Notes: a model not told the origin generated them from the letters alone. A stretch of DNA of 57,862 nt from Bradyrhizobium sp. AT1 (GCF_001590795.1 NZ_JXDL01000001.1:1862044-1919905), one strand, 5' to 3'; counted from the first letter of the stretch, positions 1 through 13,988 are shown. A program made the numbers and translations.

Positions 1-754
1 CGAAGGCGGTGGAGATGATCGCGACCGGCAGCGCGATCATGGCAAAACCCGAGATGATGGCGAAGGTGGAGACGAGCTTGCCGAGCGCCGTCACCGGCAC
101 GACGTCGCCATAGCCGACGGTGCCGAGCGTCACGATCGCCCACCACATCGCCTGCGGGATGGTGCCGAGCTTGTCCGGCTGCACGTCGCGCTCGATGGCG
201 TAGAGCAGCGAGGCGAAGGTCAGGACCGCGCCGATCAGGATGACGATGCAGCCGATCAGCGCCCGCCGCTCGGCATGCACGGCGGCGAGCAGCGAGCGCA
301 TCGCCGGCGAATAGCGGATCAGCTTGAAGAACGGCAGCACGCCGAGCGCCGCCAGCGTCGCGTGCCGGCCGCTCGCGAGCACGATGGCCGCCGGCAGGAA
401 CGCCATGAGGTCGATGATGCCGAGCGTCGAGAAGACGTAGCCGAGCCGGTCGGACAGCGCGGACCCCTTGCGCTGGGTGTGGCCGGCCACGGTCCACAGG
501 CGCGCGGCATATTCCGCCGCGAACACCATCACCGACAGCGCGGTGATGGCCGAGAACAGCGCGCCGAACTGCGCGTCCAGCTCCGGCACCGAGGCGAGGA
601 TCATCGCGGCCACGTTGAGCACGACGATTCCGATGATGAACTTGATGAAGCGCGACCCCGCCGAATAGGCCAGCGGGTCGTGCTCCAGCAATTCATAGAG
701 GCGATCCCTTAAGTCGGGATCGCGAAGCCCACGCCCTCGCGGACCGGGGCGCAT
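1..754 (-). CDS. Voltage-gated-type potassium channel (3' end cut by window edge)
   Basis: The reading frame is open from the ATG at 754 down to base 1, giving 251 residues with no stop, so the C-terminus lies outside the window. Several hydrophobic segments are followed by a pore helix (PQAMWWAIVTLGTVGYGDVV) holding the canonical TVGYGD selectivity filter and a last transmembrane helix, as in six-TM K+ channels. The S4-like segment (FFKLIRYSPAMRSLL) has few arginines, which recalls the prokaryotic cyclic-nucleotide-gated MloK1 group; whether a cNMP-binding domain follows cannot be seen. The start is five bases after the alaS stop, so the two genes are probably cotranscribed. No strong ribosome site is visible. 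Function as an inner-membrane K+ channel is secure; gating type is inference. Confidence 0.88.
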   Translation of the reverse strand, partial: MRPGPRGRGLRDPDLRDRLYELLEHDPLAYSAGSRFIKFIIGIVVLNVAAMILASVPELDAQFGALFSAITALSVMVFAAEYAARLWTVAGHTQRKGSALSDRLGYVFSTLGIIDLMAFLPAAIVLASGRHATLAALGVLPFFKLIRYSPAMRSLLAAVHAERRALIGCIVILIGAVLTFASLLYAIERDVQPDKLGTIPQAMWWAIVTLGTVGYGDVVPVTALGKLVSTFAIISGFAMIALPVAIISTAF

Positions 755-759
755 GGCGC

Positions 760-3438
<2,679 letters not shown>

Positions 3439-3460
3439 GTTCATCCAATCGGGTGTGCTG

Positions 3461-3550
3461 GAGCATGATCCGGAAAAGTGCGAAGCGGTTTTCCGGAAAG
3501 ATCATGCTCAAACAAAGAGCTAAAGCGCGATGACTCTCATCGTGCTTTAG
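3461..3550. repeat. Composite two-hairpin palindromic repeat
   Basis: Two adjacent inverted repeats. The first (3461-3509) pairs GAGCATGATC and CGGAAAA on the left with TTTTCCG and GATCATGCTC on the right around a short loop. The second (3520-3550) pairs CTAAAGCGCGATGA with TCATCGTGCTTTAG with a single G-T wobble. This two-part unit resembles a dispersed REP-like element that I recall from Bradyrhizobium and Rhodopseudomonas intergenic regions (memory, not searched). It lies between alaS and the divergently transcribed glycine operon, in the alaS 5' flank. Confidence 0.7.
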
Positions 3551-3706
3551 GACCCGCTTCTCGCCATCCAAACCGTAACGTTAAGGCTGATATCTGCGGG
3601 CCAAAGCGCTTTTAGACAAGGCCAGCTTTCCTGTCCAGAAACTGTGCAGGGAGATCAGAGGGTTGCCGCAGCCGCTCAATCCCGTTGGATAGGACGCGCG
3701 GACGCG

Positions 3707-3736
3707 TTGACAGGCTTGGCCAGCCTGTGGTCTGTA
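3707..3736 (+). promoter_or_regulatory. Candidate promoter for gcvTHP
   Basis: A perfect -35 hexamer TTGACA at 3707-3712 is followed after 18 bases by TCTGTA, a weak -10. Transcription would begin about 3743, just before the first glycine aptamer. The -35 is clear; the -10 is poor, so the assignment is tentative. Confidence 0.35.
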
Positions 3737-3756
3737 CCCATCTGTATCGTACGGCC

Positions 3757-3932
3757 ACGTCGGGAGAGACCGGCTTTAGGCAGCCGGCGCCGAAGGAGCA
3801 ACCGCCCCGGAAACTCTCAGGCAAAAGGACCGCGTGGCTTTGACAGCATCTGGAAAGAGGCGCCGACGGGCATAAGGCCCGGACAGCGTCCGCCGACGGG
3901 ATAATACTCTCAGGCACAGCGACAGATGGGGC
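3757..3932 (+). ncRNA. Tandem glycine riboswitch
   Basis: Two glycine aptamers in a row. Aptamer 1 (about 3757-3845) has CGGGAGAGACC, then CCGAAGGAGCAA and the hallmark ACTCTCAGGCAAAAGGAC. Aptamer 2 (about 3847-3932) begins ATCTGGAAAGAGGC, has GCCGACGGGATAA and a second ACTCTCAGGCACAGCGACAGAT. Both hallmark boxes and the closing stems are readable. It sits 56 bases ahead of gcvT, the classic position, and is expected to switch the operon on when glycine is high. Family and role are established knowledge; placement is seen directly. Confidence 0.95.
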
Positions 3933-3947
3933 TTCGACTGGTGTCCT

Positions 3948-3965
3948 CTGGGGAATCGTCCCCGG
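3948..3965 (+). promoter_or_regulatory. Hairpin between riboswitch and gcvT start (possible expression platform)
   Basis: CTGGGGA pairs with TCCCCGG around a four-base loop (ATCG). There is no U-tract after it, so it is not an intrinsic terminator. It lies just ahead of the likely ribosome site GAGGG (3975-3979), which suggests translational rather than transcriptional control, but this is inference. Confidence 0.4.
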
Positions 3966-3987
3966 GGAACCGCCGAGGGCCCCCAAG

Positions 3988-5133
3988 ATGCTAGCGCACG
4001 ACCAAGACTCCCTGAAACGAACGCCCCTTTACGACCTTCACGTCTCCCTGGGCGGCAAGATGGTGCCGTTCGCGGGCTATGACATGCCCGTGCAATACCC
4101 CGCGGGCGTGCTGAAGGAGCACCTCCATACCCGGGCCTCCGCCGGCCTGTTCGACGTCTCCCATATGGGCCAACTCCGCTTGCTGCCGAAGTCAGGCAAG
4201 GTCGAGGACGCCGCCCGCGCGCTGGAACGGCTCGTGCCGCAGGACATCGTGGCGATCGCGCCGGGGCGGCAGCGTTACGCCCAGTTCACCAATGCCGATG
4301 GCGGCATTCTCGACGATCTCATGGTGGCCAATTTCGGCGATCACCTGTTCCTGGTCGTCAACGCCGCCTGCAAGGCCGAGGACGAGGCGCATCTGCGCGC
4401 GAATCTGTCCGGTGACTGCGTCATCGAGTCCCTCGCAGACCGCGCGCTAATCGCGCTGCAGGGCCCCAAGGCGGAAGCCGCGCTGGCGAAATTATGTGCA
4501 GCAGCGCCCGCGATGAAATTCATGGATGCCGGCCCGCAAGAGGTCGCCGGCATCAAGTGCTTCGTCTCGCGCTCCGGTTACACCGGCGAAGACGGTTTTG
4601 AGATTTCCGTCCCGGCCGCCGATGCCGAGCGGCTCGCGAAGACGCTGCTCGAAAACCCTGATGTGCTGCCGATCGGGCTTGGCGCCCGCGACAGCCTGCG
4701 GCTGGAAGCCGGGCTCTGCCTTTACGGCCACGACATCGACACCGCGACCACGCCGGTCGAGGCCGCGCTGGAATGGTCGGTGCAGAAGAGCCGCCGCAGC
4801 GGCGGCGCGCGCGCGGGCGGCTTTCCCGGCGCGGAAAAAATCCTCGCTCATTTCGACAACGGCGCCTCCCGCCGCCGCGTCGGCCTCCGCGCCGAGGGCC
4901 GCGCGCCGGTACGCGAAGGCGCGCTGCTGTTCGCGAATGACGCGGGCGGCGAGCCAATCGGACAAGTCACATCGGGCGGCTTCGGCCCGAGCCTGAATGC
5001 GCCGGTCGCGATGGGCTACGTGCCCACGAACCTGAGCGCGCTCGGCACCAAACTGTTCGCCGAGGTGCGCGGCCAGCGGCTGCCGCTCACCGTCGCCGCG
5101 ATGCCCTTCGTGAAAAACACCTACAAACGCTGA
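3988..5133 (+). CDS. gcvT: Glycine cleavage system T-protein (aminomethyltransferase)
   Basis: Transfers the methylene group from the aminomethyl-lipoyl arm of H-protein to tetrahydrofolate, releasing ammonia. The 381-aa protein shows the conserved start region ([20 protein letters not shown]), the folate-site motif DVSHMGQ, and [10 protein letters not shown], which includes the conserved Asp of the T-protein active site. Length matches the family. First gene of gcvT-gcvH-gcvP, under the upstream glycine riboswitch. A Shine-Dalgarno-like GAGGG lies eight bases before the ATG. Confidence 0.97.
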   Translation: MLAHDQDSLKRTPLYDLHVSLGGKMVPFAGYDMPVQYPAGVLKEHLHTRASAGLFDVSHMGQLRLLPKSGKVEDAARALERLVPQDIVAIAPGRQRYAQFTNADGGILDDLMVANFGDHLFLVVNAACKAEDEAHLRANLSGDCVIESLADRALIALQGPKAEAALAKLCAAAPAMKFMDAGPQEVAGIKCFVSRSGYTGEDGFEISVPAADAERLAKTLLENPDVLPIGLGARDSLRLEAGLCLYGHDIDTATTPVEAALEWSVQKSRRSGGARAGGFPGAEKILAHFDNGASRRRVGLRAEGRAPVREGALLFANDAGGEPIGQVTSGGFGPSLNAPVAMGYVPTNLSALGTKLFAEVRGQRLPLTVAAMPFVKNTYKR

Positions 5134-5143
5134 GGACGAGACA

Positions 5144-5512
5144 ATGACCACGACGCTGTATACCTCCGACCATGAATGGCTCGCCATCGATGGCGATATC
5201 GCGACCGTCGGCATCACCGACTACGCGCAGCAACAGCTCGGCGACGTCGTGTTCGTGGAGTTGCCCAAGGTCGGCCGCACCCTGAAGAAGGCAGAAGCCG
5301 CCGCGGTGGTGGAATCGGTCAAGGCCGCCTCCGACGTCTACGCGCCTGTCACCGGCGAAGTGCTCGAAACCAATGCCGAGCTCGTAGCCGAGCCGGCGCT
5401 GGTGAACTCTGACGCGCAAGGCAAGGCCTGGTTCTTCAAGATCAAGATCGCCGACAAAAGCGAGCTCGGCGGCCTCATGGATGAAGCCGCCTACAAGGCA
5501 CATACGGCGTGA
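5144..5512 (+). CDS. gcvH: Glycine cleavage system H-protein
   Basis: Lipoyl carrier that shuttles the aminomethyl intermediate among P-, T- and L-proteins. The 122-aa protein has the lipoyl domain with the attachment lysine at residue 60 in [19 protein letters not shown], and the usual N-terminus [13 protein letters not shown]. It starts ten bases after gcvT with an AGGACGAGAC ribosome site, and a repeat of about 100 bp separates it from gcvP. No L-protein gene is in the window; lipoamide dehydrogenase is normally supplied by the 2-oxoacid dehydrogenase loci. Confidence 0.97.
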   Translation: MTTTLYTSDHEWLAIDGDIATVGITDYAQQQLGDVVFVELPKVGRTLKKAEAAAVVESVKAASDVYAPVTGEVLETNAELVAEPALVNSDAQGKAWFFKIKIADKSELGGLMDEAAYKAHTA

Positions 5513-5542
5513 GATGAAGCGAACGGCCGCCCCATACTCGGT

Positions 5543-5641
5543 GTCATCGCCCGCGCAGGCGGGCGATCCAGTACGCCGCGGCCCAACGGCTCGATCACGA
5601 ACGCCTGCGTTTACCGGGTGCCCCGCCTTCGCGGGGCACGA
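5543..5641. repeat. Palindromic repeat inside the gcv operon
   Basis: Between gcvH and gcvP are two strong hairpins: ATCGCCCG/CGGGCGAT at 5546-5568 and GTGCCCCGC/GCGGGGCAC at about 5619-5639. The intervening DNA contains GATCCAGTACGCCGCGG and related sequence seen in dispersed Bradyrhizobium repeats (recalled, not searched). The arrangement would put stable RNA hairpins between two cotranscribed cistrons and could protect or attenuate the gcvTH portion. Confidence 0.6.
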
Positions 5642-5663
5642 CAAGAACTCCTAGCGAGGACCC

Positions 5664-8534
<2,871 letters not shown>

Positions 8535-8551
8535 GACGCGACGGAGGTCTC

Positions 8552-8641
8552 GTAGGGTGGGCAAAGCACAGCGTGCCCACCTTCCGTCTCAATCAGGAAA
8601 AGATCGTGGGCACGGCGCTAGCGCGCTTTTGCCCACCCTAC
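8552..8641. repeat. Small inverted-repeat element, copy 1
   Basis: A 90-bp unit bounded by GTAGGGTGGGC and GCCCACCCTAC, with inner complementary segments (GCACAGCGTGCCCAC and GTGGGCACGGCGC). It has no coding capacity. The ends match the second element at 8696-8807, so both belong to one MITE-like or REP-like family. It lies 17 bases after the gcvP stop and is followed by a repeat of the gcvP 3' end. Confidence 0.75.
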
Positions 8642-8653
8642 GGCACTTGCCGT

Positions 8654-8687
8654 CCGCCGGTGAGCGATTACGCGCAAGCTGCGGAGT
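8654..8687 (+). repeat. Second copy of the gcvP 3' end
   Basis: These 34 bases match 8499-8532 at 33 of 34 positions (one C-to-T change) and reproduce the last codons of gcvP up to the stop triplet, which here reads TAG instead of TGA. It is out of frame with gcvP and has no start of its own. It flanks element 1, so it records a small duplication linked to that element. Confidence 0.85.
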
Positions 8688-8695
8688 AGGGTTTT

Positions 8696-8807
8696 GTAGG
8701 GTGGGTTAGCAGGCGGCAGCGCGAAGCGCCGTCGCCTGCGTAACCCACCACTTCTGCTTCGCGGAAACGAACGATGGTGGATTACGCCTGCGGCTAATCC
8801 ACCCTAC
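8696..8807. repeat. Small inverted-repeat element, copy 2
   Basis: A 112-bp unit beginning GTAGGGTGGGTTAGC and ending GCTAATCCACCCTAC, with internal hairpins (GGCGGCAGCGC/GCGCCGTCGCC and GGTGGATTACGCC). The termini match element 1, but the internal sequence differs, so the two are relatives rather than a recent tandem duplication. It marks the edge of the lower-GC island that follows. Confidence 0.75.
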
Positions 8808-8821
8808 GGTTCTTAGAGCGG

Positions 8822-9559
8822 CTAACGCAATTCTTCAAAGCTATCGTGGTTTGGCCCGCAACCGCCGCCCTCGACTAGCGCGTCAGCGGCAAGCTTATCC
8901 AAGATGAAACACCATCGCCTATTTTCTTCTTCGCCACCGTGACGGCAACCGTCACAGGGATGACCGTCATGCCACTCCGCTTCGAGATCGAAGGTTTCTC
9001 CGTTGCCTTCCTTTTCAGGATGTAAACGCGCATGGCATTCATCGCACACGGCGACAAGCTCAAACATAAATTCTTCGAAAATGTGCTCGTAGGTTCGATG
9101 GTGCACCTGGGTCGCCTTGCGCTCTAGGCACCCTTCACAGAGGCCTTTAGCCCGCTCCATCACCTTGGTTCGTTTGGCTTGCCATTCTGGTGACTTTAGA
9201 TAGGTGTCGTACTTTCGTCCGAATATCCCTTCGTGCTCTTTTTGTTTGCGAACATGTTTTTGATAGATCGCTTCAAGCGCTGCGTTCCGGCTTGCGATAT
9301 GATTTTCTTCTTGCCCTTCCGACCAAGCCCCACAATCTCTTAGATCAGCCGTCTGCTTTATCGCTGAACCGACTGATGCTCCGCACGCAATGCACTGTCG
9401 TTGGAGGAGAAACGCGCCGCCACGGTTCTTGCGCCGTCGAATCTCTGTTTGAGCGTGATCACAAGCTGTTTGACGGTGCGCTTCAAGCTCTTTGAGCAGT
9501 TCGTCCGTATAGTCGAGATAGTATGGCTTGCCAGTATCCTGATCGATGACGCGGCGCAT
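8822..9559 (-). CDS. HNH endonuclease domain protein
   Basis: A 245-aa protein with an HNH nuclease core: C141xxC144, then QVHHRTYEHI with the paired histidines at 153-154, C172xxC175 and H180 (VCDECHARLH). An upstream CxxC pair (C56/C59) suggests another zinc site, and the central region is strongly charged. The family cuts DNA using a metal held by the HNH motif; many members are in phages and islands. It lies 27 bases downstream of the unknown gene at 9587-10105 on the same strand, so they may form one unit. Codon use is visibly less GC-biased than in gcvP or recA, which suggests acquisition by transfer. Target is unknown. Confidence 0.75.
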   Translation of the reverse strand: MRRVIDQDTGKPYYLDYTDELLKELEAHRQTACDHAQTEIRRRKNRGGAFLLQRQCIACGASVGSAIKQTADLRDCGAWSEGQEENHIASRNAALEAIYQKHVRKQKEHEGIFGRKYDTYLKSPEWQAKRTKVMERAKGLCEGCLERKATQVHHRTYEHIFEEFMFELVAVCDECHARLHPEKEGNGETFDLEAEWHDGHPCDGCRHGGEEENRRWCFILDKLAADALVEGGGCGPNHDSFEELR

Positions 9560-9586
9560 TATCCGCTCCTAATCCACGCTCGGCCG

Positions 9587-10105
9587 CTACAACATCGGTC
9601 GCTGGCCGGTGAAGCCCGCTCGTTCTAGCCATTCACTCGCGGTGCGGCTTGGATCGGGATCAGAAAGTGCATTCGATTCGAATTGGGCGAAGGCAACAGC
9701 CTTGTATCGTGCTCGCAGATGTCCAAGTGATCTACCTATCGATAGAGCGGAAGCAAAATAGAGCTTCCAATCTGGCTTGCCTTGATCGTTTGGGCCGATA
9801 AGCCAGGACATTTCTGCCACTTTGTCGTCCGCAAGATGAGCAGCGCGATGCATGTGATTTTCAGCCGCTTGGCTAGGCCGCTTCCATTCGTCCAATCGCT
9901 TTTTCCGATAGTGACGACTCTCTGGTGTGTAGTACGGCGCAGGCGGTCGGGTCAGGCCTAGCGCACGATGGCTCTCGCGCCAATGTTCGACGCAATGGCA
10001 AAGTTGGACAAGTTGCCGAAATGCCGTCCACATCTGATCCGAGACATCGCCCTGATCAAAGCGTGCCCAATCAATGGTCGGATGCCAATAATCCAAAACG
10101 TCCAT
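9587..10105 (-). CDS. Hypothetical protein of the recA-gcvP island
   Basis: A 172-aa soluble protein that I do not recognise. It is rich in Trp, His and Arg, starts MDVLDYWHPTIDWARFDQGD, and has no signal peptide or transmembrane segment. It is followed on the same strand by the HNH gene, and both have lower-GC codon use than their neighbours. The pairing could be functional (nuclease plus partner) or just cargo. Coding status is supported by length, an ATG start and compositional contrast; function is unknown. Confidence 0.6.
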   Translation of the reverse strand: MDVLDYWHPTIDWARFDQGDVSDQMWTAFRQLVQLCHCVEHWRESHRALGLTRPPAPYYTPESRHYRKKRLDEWKRPSQAAENHMHRAAHLADDKVAEMSWLIGPNDQGKPDWKLYFASALSIGRSLGHLRARYKAVAFAQFESNALSDPDPSRTASEWLERAGFTGQRPML

Positions 10106-10160
10106 TCACAACTGCTCCATCATGTCCAACGAGCGTGGGGCAGACAAACCGCAGCTTAGC

Positions 10161-10214
10161 CACAAAACGAAACGGGCGCTGACGACGTCGGCAACTCAAC
10201 GTCTTCAGCGCCCG
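10161..10214 (-). terminator. recA intrinsic terminator
   Basis: On the minus strand a long stem, GGGCGCTGAAGACGT with ACGTCGTCAGCGCCC, is followed by the U-rich run GTTTCGTTTTG. It begins 30 bases after the recA stop and separates recA from the island genes downstream. Confidence 0.8.
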
Positions 10215-10243
10215 CTCCTCGCGAAAAACTTTCGCGTTTAGTC

Positions 10244-11332
<1,089 letters not shown>

Positions 11333-11404
11333 TGGGTCGTGCTCCTTATGGCGAGGATTCGGGTGCGGGACAAACGATTGGCGAGGCAGCGCGGCGATAA
11401 AACC

Positions 11405-11433
11405 AATGTACCCCATTTGTTCTAGGTTCGCAA
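11405..11433 (-). promoter_or_regulatory. recA promoter
   Basis: Reading the minus strand, -35 TTGCGA (11433-11428) and -10 TACATT (11410-11405) are separated by exactly 17 bases. The -35 lies inside the SOS box, so LexA binding would block RNA polymerase. Confidence 0.65.
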
Positions 11434-11440
11434 TATGTTC
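11426..11440 (-). promoter_or_regulatory. LexA SOS box of recA (GTTC-N7-GTTC)
   Basis: The plus strand reads GTTC-GCAATAT-GTTC, the direct-repeat SOS operator used by alphaproteobacterial LexA (GTTCN7GTTC). Another GTTC at 11419-11422 lies just beside it. It is about 95 bases from the recA start codon and overlaps the -35. Confidence 0.85.
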
Positions 11441-11513
11441 TTTTGGGGATTTGGGGGGTTGGCCGTATTTTTGGCGCCCGAACATCAAGAGACCAGCTGC
11501 CACGCTTTTCCGG

Positions 11514-11672
11514 TCACTCACCCGCTGTCCGTGCAACCGGCGGCCCATCGGCAACACATGCCCAGCCAGTTAGTGTTAGGCGCGCAGTACCTGCGAAACA
11601 ATTTGGCTTCGCAAACAACACGAGAGCCAAACCCACTACCAGGCAAATCAACATGGTCCAGCCAATCCGCAT
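11514..11672 (-). CDS. Possible small membrane peptide
   Basis: An open frame of 52 codons starting ATG encodes [20 protein letters not shown] and a short tail ending TAG-GE-type residues. The N-terminus looks like one transmembrane helix. The nearest Shine-Dalgarno-like GGAG is too far (about 15 bases). It lies in the otherwise empty stretch 11441-11902 upstream of recA. I list it as a weak candidate only; nothing else convincing is visible in this stretch. Confidence 0.25.
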   Translation of the reverse strand: MRIGWTMLICLVVGLALVLFAKPNCFAGTARLTLTGWACVADGPPVARTAGE

Positions 11673-11902
11673 CAAGGGAAGAGTTCTCCGACGGTGCTAA
11701 TCTTAAGTCTCGGCTGGCTTATTTCGGCCAGCGCCTGGGTTTGGGGTGTTGCCCACCCCCGCCCACCCTATGTGCACAACTGAACAGACACCGTTCCATT
11801 TGTGGATCCTAATCCAATCATCACCGCACGGGCCGGGTGCCGCCATCGGTGATGAGAACGCCGATTGCGCTCCCGCTTTGCTCACACGGACACGGGCGTG
11901 CC

Positions 11903-12103
11903 ATGTTCAAGCGACGACGTTTCAAGCAACAGCTGACCCTTCAAGACCGGCTTTCCGCATGGGTGAAGCAGGTCAAGGACGACGCCTCCAGGCTTCCCCC
12001 TGGTCCCGAGCGCGACGCTCTGCTCAAGAAGGCCCGCCAGGCCGAAATGGCCAATCATCTGCACGACTGGGTCAAATCCCCCGGCCTGCAACCGCCGAAA
12101 TAG
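11903..12103 (+). CDS. Small conserved hypothetical protein (basic, 66 aa)
   Basis: Begins MFKRRRFKQQLTLQDRLSAW and continues as a charged helical protein ending SPGLQPPK. I recall a family of similar short proteins in Bradyrhizobium with the pattern LQDRL...LPPG.E.DALLKK.RQAE, but no function is known to me. I chose the ATG at 11903 because the family starts MFKRRRFKQ; the upstream in-frame extension has no family-like sequence. No signal peptide or membrane segment. Confidence 0.65.
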   Translation: MFKRRRFKQQLTLQDRLSAWVKQVKDDASRLPPGPERDALLKKARQAEMANHLHDWVKSPGLQPPK

Positions 12104-12258
12104 CAGAGCAGCCGCGACGTCGTTGCCCGACCAGAGCTGACTGCCGTCAAAGACGCGGCTGCGGGTCGCCGTCATAATTCCGCAATCGTACGGCACCGAA
12201 CCTTTTCGCGGTCTGGGGTCTTCTTCAGGATGAGACCGCAACTCTGGGGACTTCAGTC

Positions 12259-12426
12259 ATGACCGAAGACAAGCATCGCGAAACGACCAGGCGCAATCCC
12301 ATGCTTGAGGCGGCGCATGAGGAGATGGTCAAGTTCGAGCGCAAGGAGAACGAGTTCCGCAAGAAGGATCGCGAAGAGCGCGCCAGCGAGCTCCATCTTC
12401 CGCTGAACGATATCAAGATCCACTAA
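12259..12426 (+). CDS. Small charged hypothetical protein (55 aa)
   Basis: Starts MTEDKHRETTRRNPMLEAAH and ends LPLNDIKIH. It is dominated by Glu, Lys and Arg and is probably helical. A GGGGA ribosome site sits about nine bases before the ATG. It follows the 66-aa gene at 155 bases on the same strand. I do not recognise a function; the strong amphipathic composition and upstream site support it being translated. Confidence 0.5.
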   Translation: MTEDKHRETTRRNPMLEAAHEEMVKFERKENEFRKKDREERASELHLPLNDIKIH

Positions 12427-12606
12427 AGCCTCGCCGGAGGCCTGCATCGAGACCGACGACGAGGCGCCGGCGAGACCGCCGACGGCGCCCTCCTCCAGAG
12501 CCGTAGCGGTATTAAAACACCTCAAAGTGGATTGAAAGCACAAGCAAATTTTCATACCGCCTACTGTGCATGGGGTTGTTTTGCGGTTTTGAAAGTTGCG
12601 GCCTGC

Positions 12607-12696
12607 CTACAGCAGCGCCAGCAGCACCAAGCCGATCACCAGCACGACGAAGCCAGCCGCTGTCGCGGCGGCGAATGACCGCTCAACGTTATCCAT
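12607..12696 (-). CDS. Possible single-helix membrane miniprotein (29 aa)
   Basis: The frame reads MDNVERSFAAATAAGFVVLV followed by IGLVLLALL and TAG. It would be a short charged N-terminus followed by one membrane helix ending at the C-terminus. There is no clear ribosome site and the gene is very short, so this is tentative. It lies alone between 12427 and 12942, where I see nothing else on either strand besides the downstream terminator. Confidence 0.35.
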   Translation of the reverse strand: MDNVERSFAAATAAGFVVLVIGLVLLALL

Positions 12697-12942
12697 GATG
12701 CCACCCCATTGCCGGCGTGCCACGTTTCCCCCATGGCTGCGCCGAACGGGATGAAATCTTGCCGATGGCTGTGTCCGCAGTTGTGCGAACGGATGTCGAA
12801 ATTGGGACGGGTGCGGGGCCAGTCTGCGGCCCTCGGGAGCGCTCCGGAATTCGGCCGCCTGTCAGGCTGTCGTAAGCGGAGCCGGCTAGGATGAGGCGGC
12901 TATGGTGTTGCAGCCCAGCACCTCAGCCTCCAATAACTCTCT

Positions 12943-12975
12943 GCCCCGCTTGGCTCTCCCCAGGCGGGGCTTTTT
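12943..12975 (+). terminator. Intrinsic terminator of an unassigned plus-strand transcript
   Basis: GCCCCGC (12943-12949) pairs with GCGGGGC (12964-12970) and is followed by TTTTT. There is no convincing plus-strand gene within 500 bases upstream, so it may end a small RNA. It overlaps the last bases of the opposing DUF2798 gene. Confidence 0.75.
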
Positions 12976-13232
12976 CATGCCTGACTGCTGACGCGCGGCT
13001 CGCTCTCCTCCTGGGTCAGGCGCAGCGCGAAGGCGCGGATCGTGGGCGCGGCCAACAGCACGATCGGCAGCATCGCGGCCCAGGCGATCAGCCACGACAC
13101 CATCCAGTGCTCAATGAAGATCATGGCGCTGCCCGCGGGGAAGCTGGCGATCCCCGCCGCGATCAGCGAAGTCAGTCCGGACTGGATGATTCCGAAGACG
13201 AAGTGACTGTAGCGGCGGGGAATGCCGAGCAT
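12975..13232 (-). CDS. DUF2798 membrane protein
   Basis: An 85-aa protein with two transmembrane helices: IPRRYSHFVFGIIQSGLTSL and the WLIAWAAMLPIVLLAAPTIR segment, with the arginine-rich start and APxxR pattern typical of DUF2798. The function of the family is unknown; it is an inner-membrane protein. I chose the ATG at 13232, since this leaves the usual short N-terminus; an upstream extension of 32 residues is unlike the family. It is isolated, with the opposing terminator at its 3' end. Confidence 0.75.
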   Translation of the reverse strand: MLGIPRRYSHFVFGIIQSGLTSLIAAGIASFPAGSAMIFIEHWMVSWLIAWAAMLPIVLLAAPTIRAFALRLTQEESEPRVSSQA

Positions 13233-13412
13233 GACGGGCCCATGTTGCTTACCGCCCTCAAGCAAGCAAGCCACGTGCCGCCTCTGCCCGGAGCCGGCCA
13301 GGAACTCTGTTCTTGGTCGGAGAACCACGGGGTCAGCCAGATTTTGCTTGTCTGCGGAATATTATGACGAACAACATGTTAGCAATCATGGAAGTGAATC
13401 GTGGAGGTCGCC

Positions 13413-13628
13413 ATGAATCACAGGGGCGTCGAGTTCACCGTCGCGAAGACTGCCATCCCCGGCATCTGGCAGTGGCAGTTCCGGATCGGCGACGAGGTCA
13501 AGTCCGGCAAGACCGAGACCAGAATCGACCTGCTGGCGATCCGGCGCGTGCAGCTGCGAATCGATCGGGAGCTGAAGCGATCGGCCGGACGAGGGCCTGC
13601 GGAGCTCAGCGGGCGGCCTCATCCGTAG
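13413..13628 (+). CDS. Small conserved hypothetical protein (71 aa)
   Basis: Starts MNHRGVEFTVAKTAIPGIWQ and has WQFRIGDEVKSGKTETR, then a basic helix. I recall similar short proteins as common in Bradyrhizobium, with unknown role. The ATG at 13413 has GGAGG six bases upstream; an in-frame GTG four codons earlier would bury that site. It is cytosolic with no membrane segment. Confidence 0.65.
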   Translation: MNHRGVEFTVAKTAIPGIWQWQFRIGDEVKSGKTETRIDLLAIRRVQLRIDRELKRSAGRGPAELSGRPHP

Positions 13629-13724
13629 CCGCCCGGAATTGATCTGGCGCGGGTTTGGGATTGGACTATCGCGCGCTCATGGCCTTGGGGACGAGGCCTT
13701 TACGTGCGCGATTCGGTGCCAGCC

Positions 13725-13958
13725 ATGCCGCTCTATTTCTTTCGCATCCGGAATGGCCGGTACTCCGGCTGCGCCGACCAGGCGACGGAATTCGCCGATC
13801 GCGATTCGGCCTGGAAAGAGATGACCAATGTCTGCGCCGACATGACCGCCGGCATTGCCCGCAAGCTCCAGGAAAATTCCGAATGGCACATGGAGCTGCT
13901 CGACGAGGCCAAGGAGCCCGTGTTCCGGATCCGCATCGTCGCCGAAACCCTCGACTAG
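13725..13958 (+). CDS. DUF6894-type small protein
   Basis: A 77-aa protein starting MPLYFFRIRNGRYSGCADQA, the typical beginning of the DUF6894 group (PRYFFH.R.G...D..G.E). The rest has acidic helices and ends FRIRIVAETLD. The family is widespread in Rhizobiales, often in many paralogous copies per genome; no function is established. I chose the ATG at 13725 because the family begins at this MP(L/R)YFF position. Confidence 0.7.
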   Translation: MPLYFFRIRNGRYSGCADQATEFADRDSAWKEMTNVCADMTAGIARKLQENSEWHMELLDEAKEPVFRIRIVAETLD

Positions 13959-13988
13959 TCTAGCAGGGCCTTCGGGATCAAGCCCGCG

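Noticed and set aside
12709..12894. 61-codon plus-strand frame
   Set aside because: No ribosome site, unconvincing composition; the region is better explained as intergenic or small-RNA DNA.
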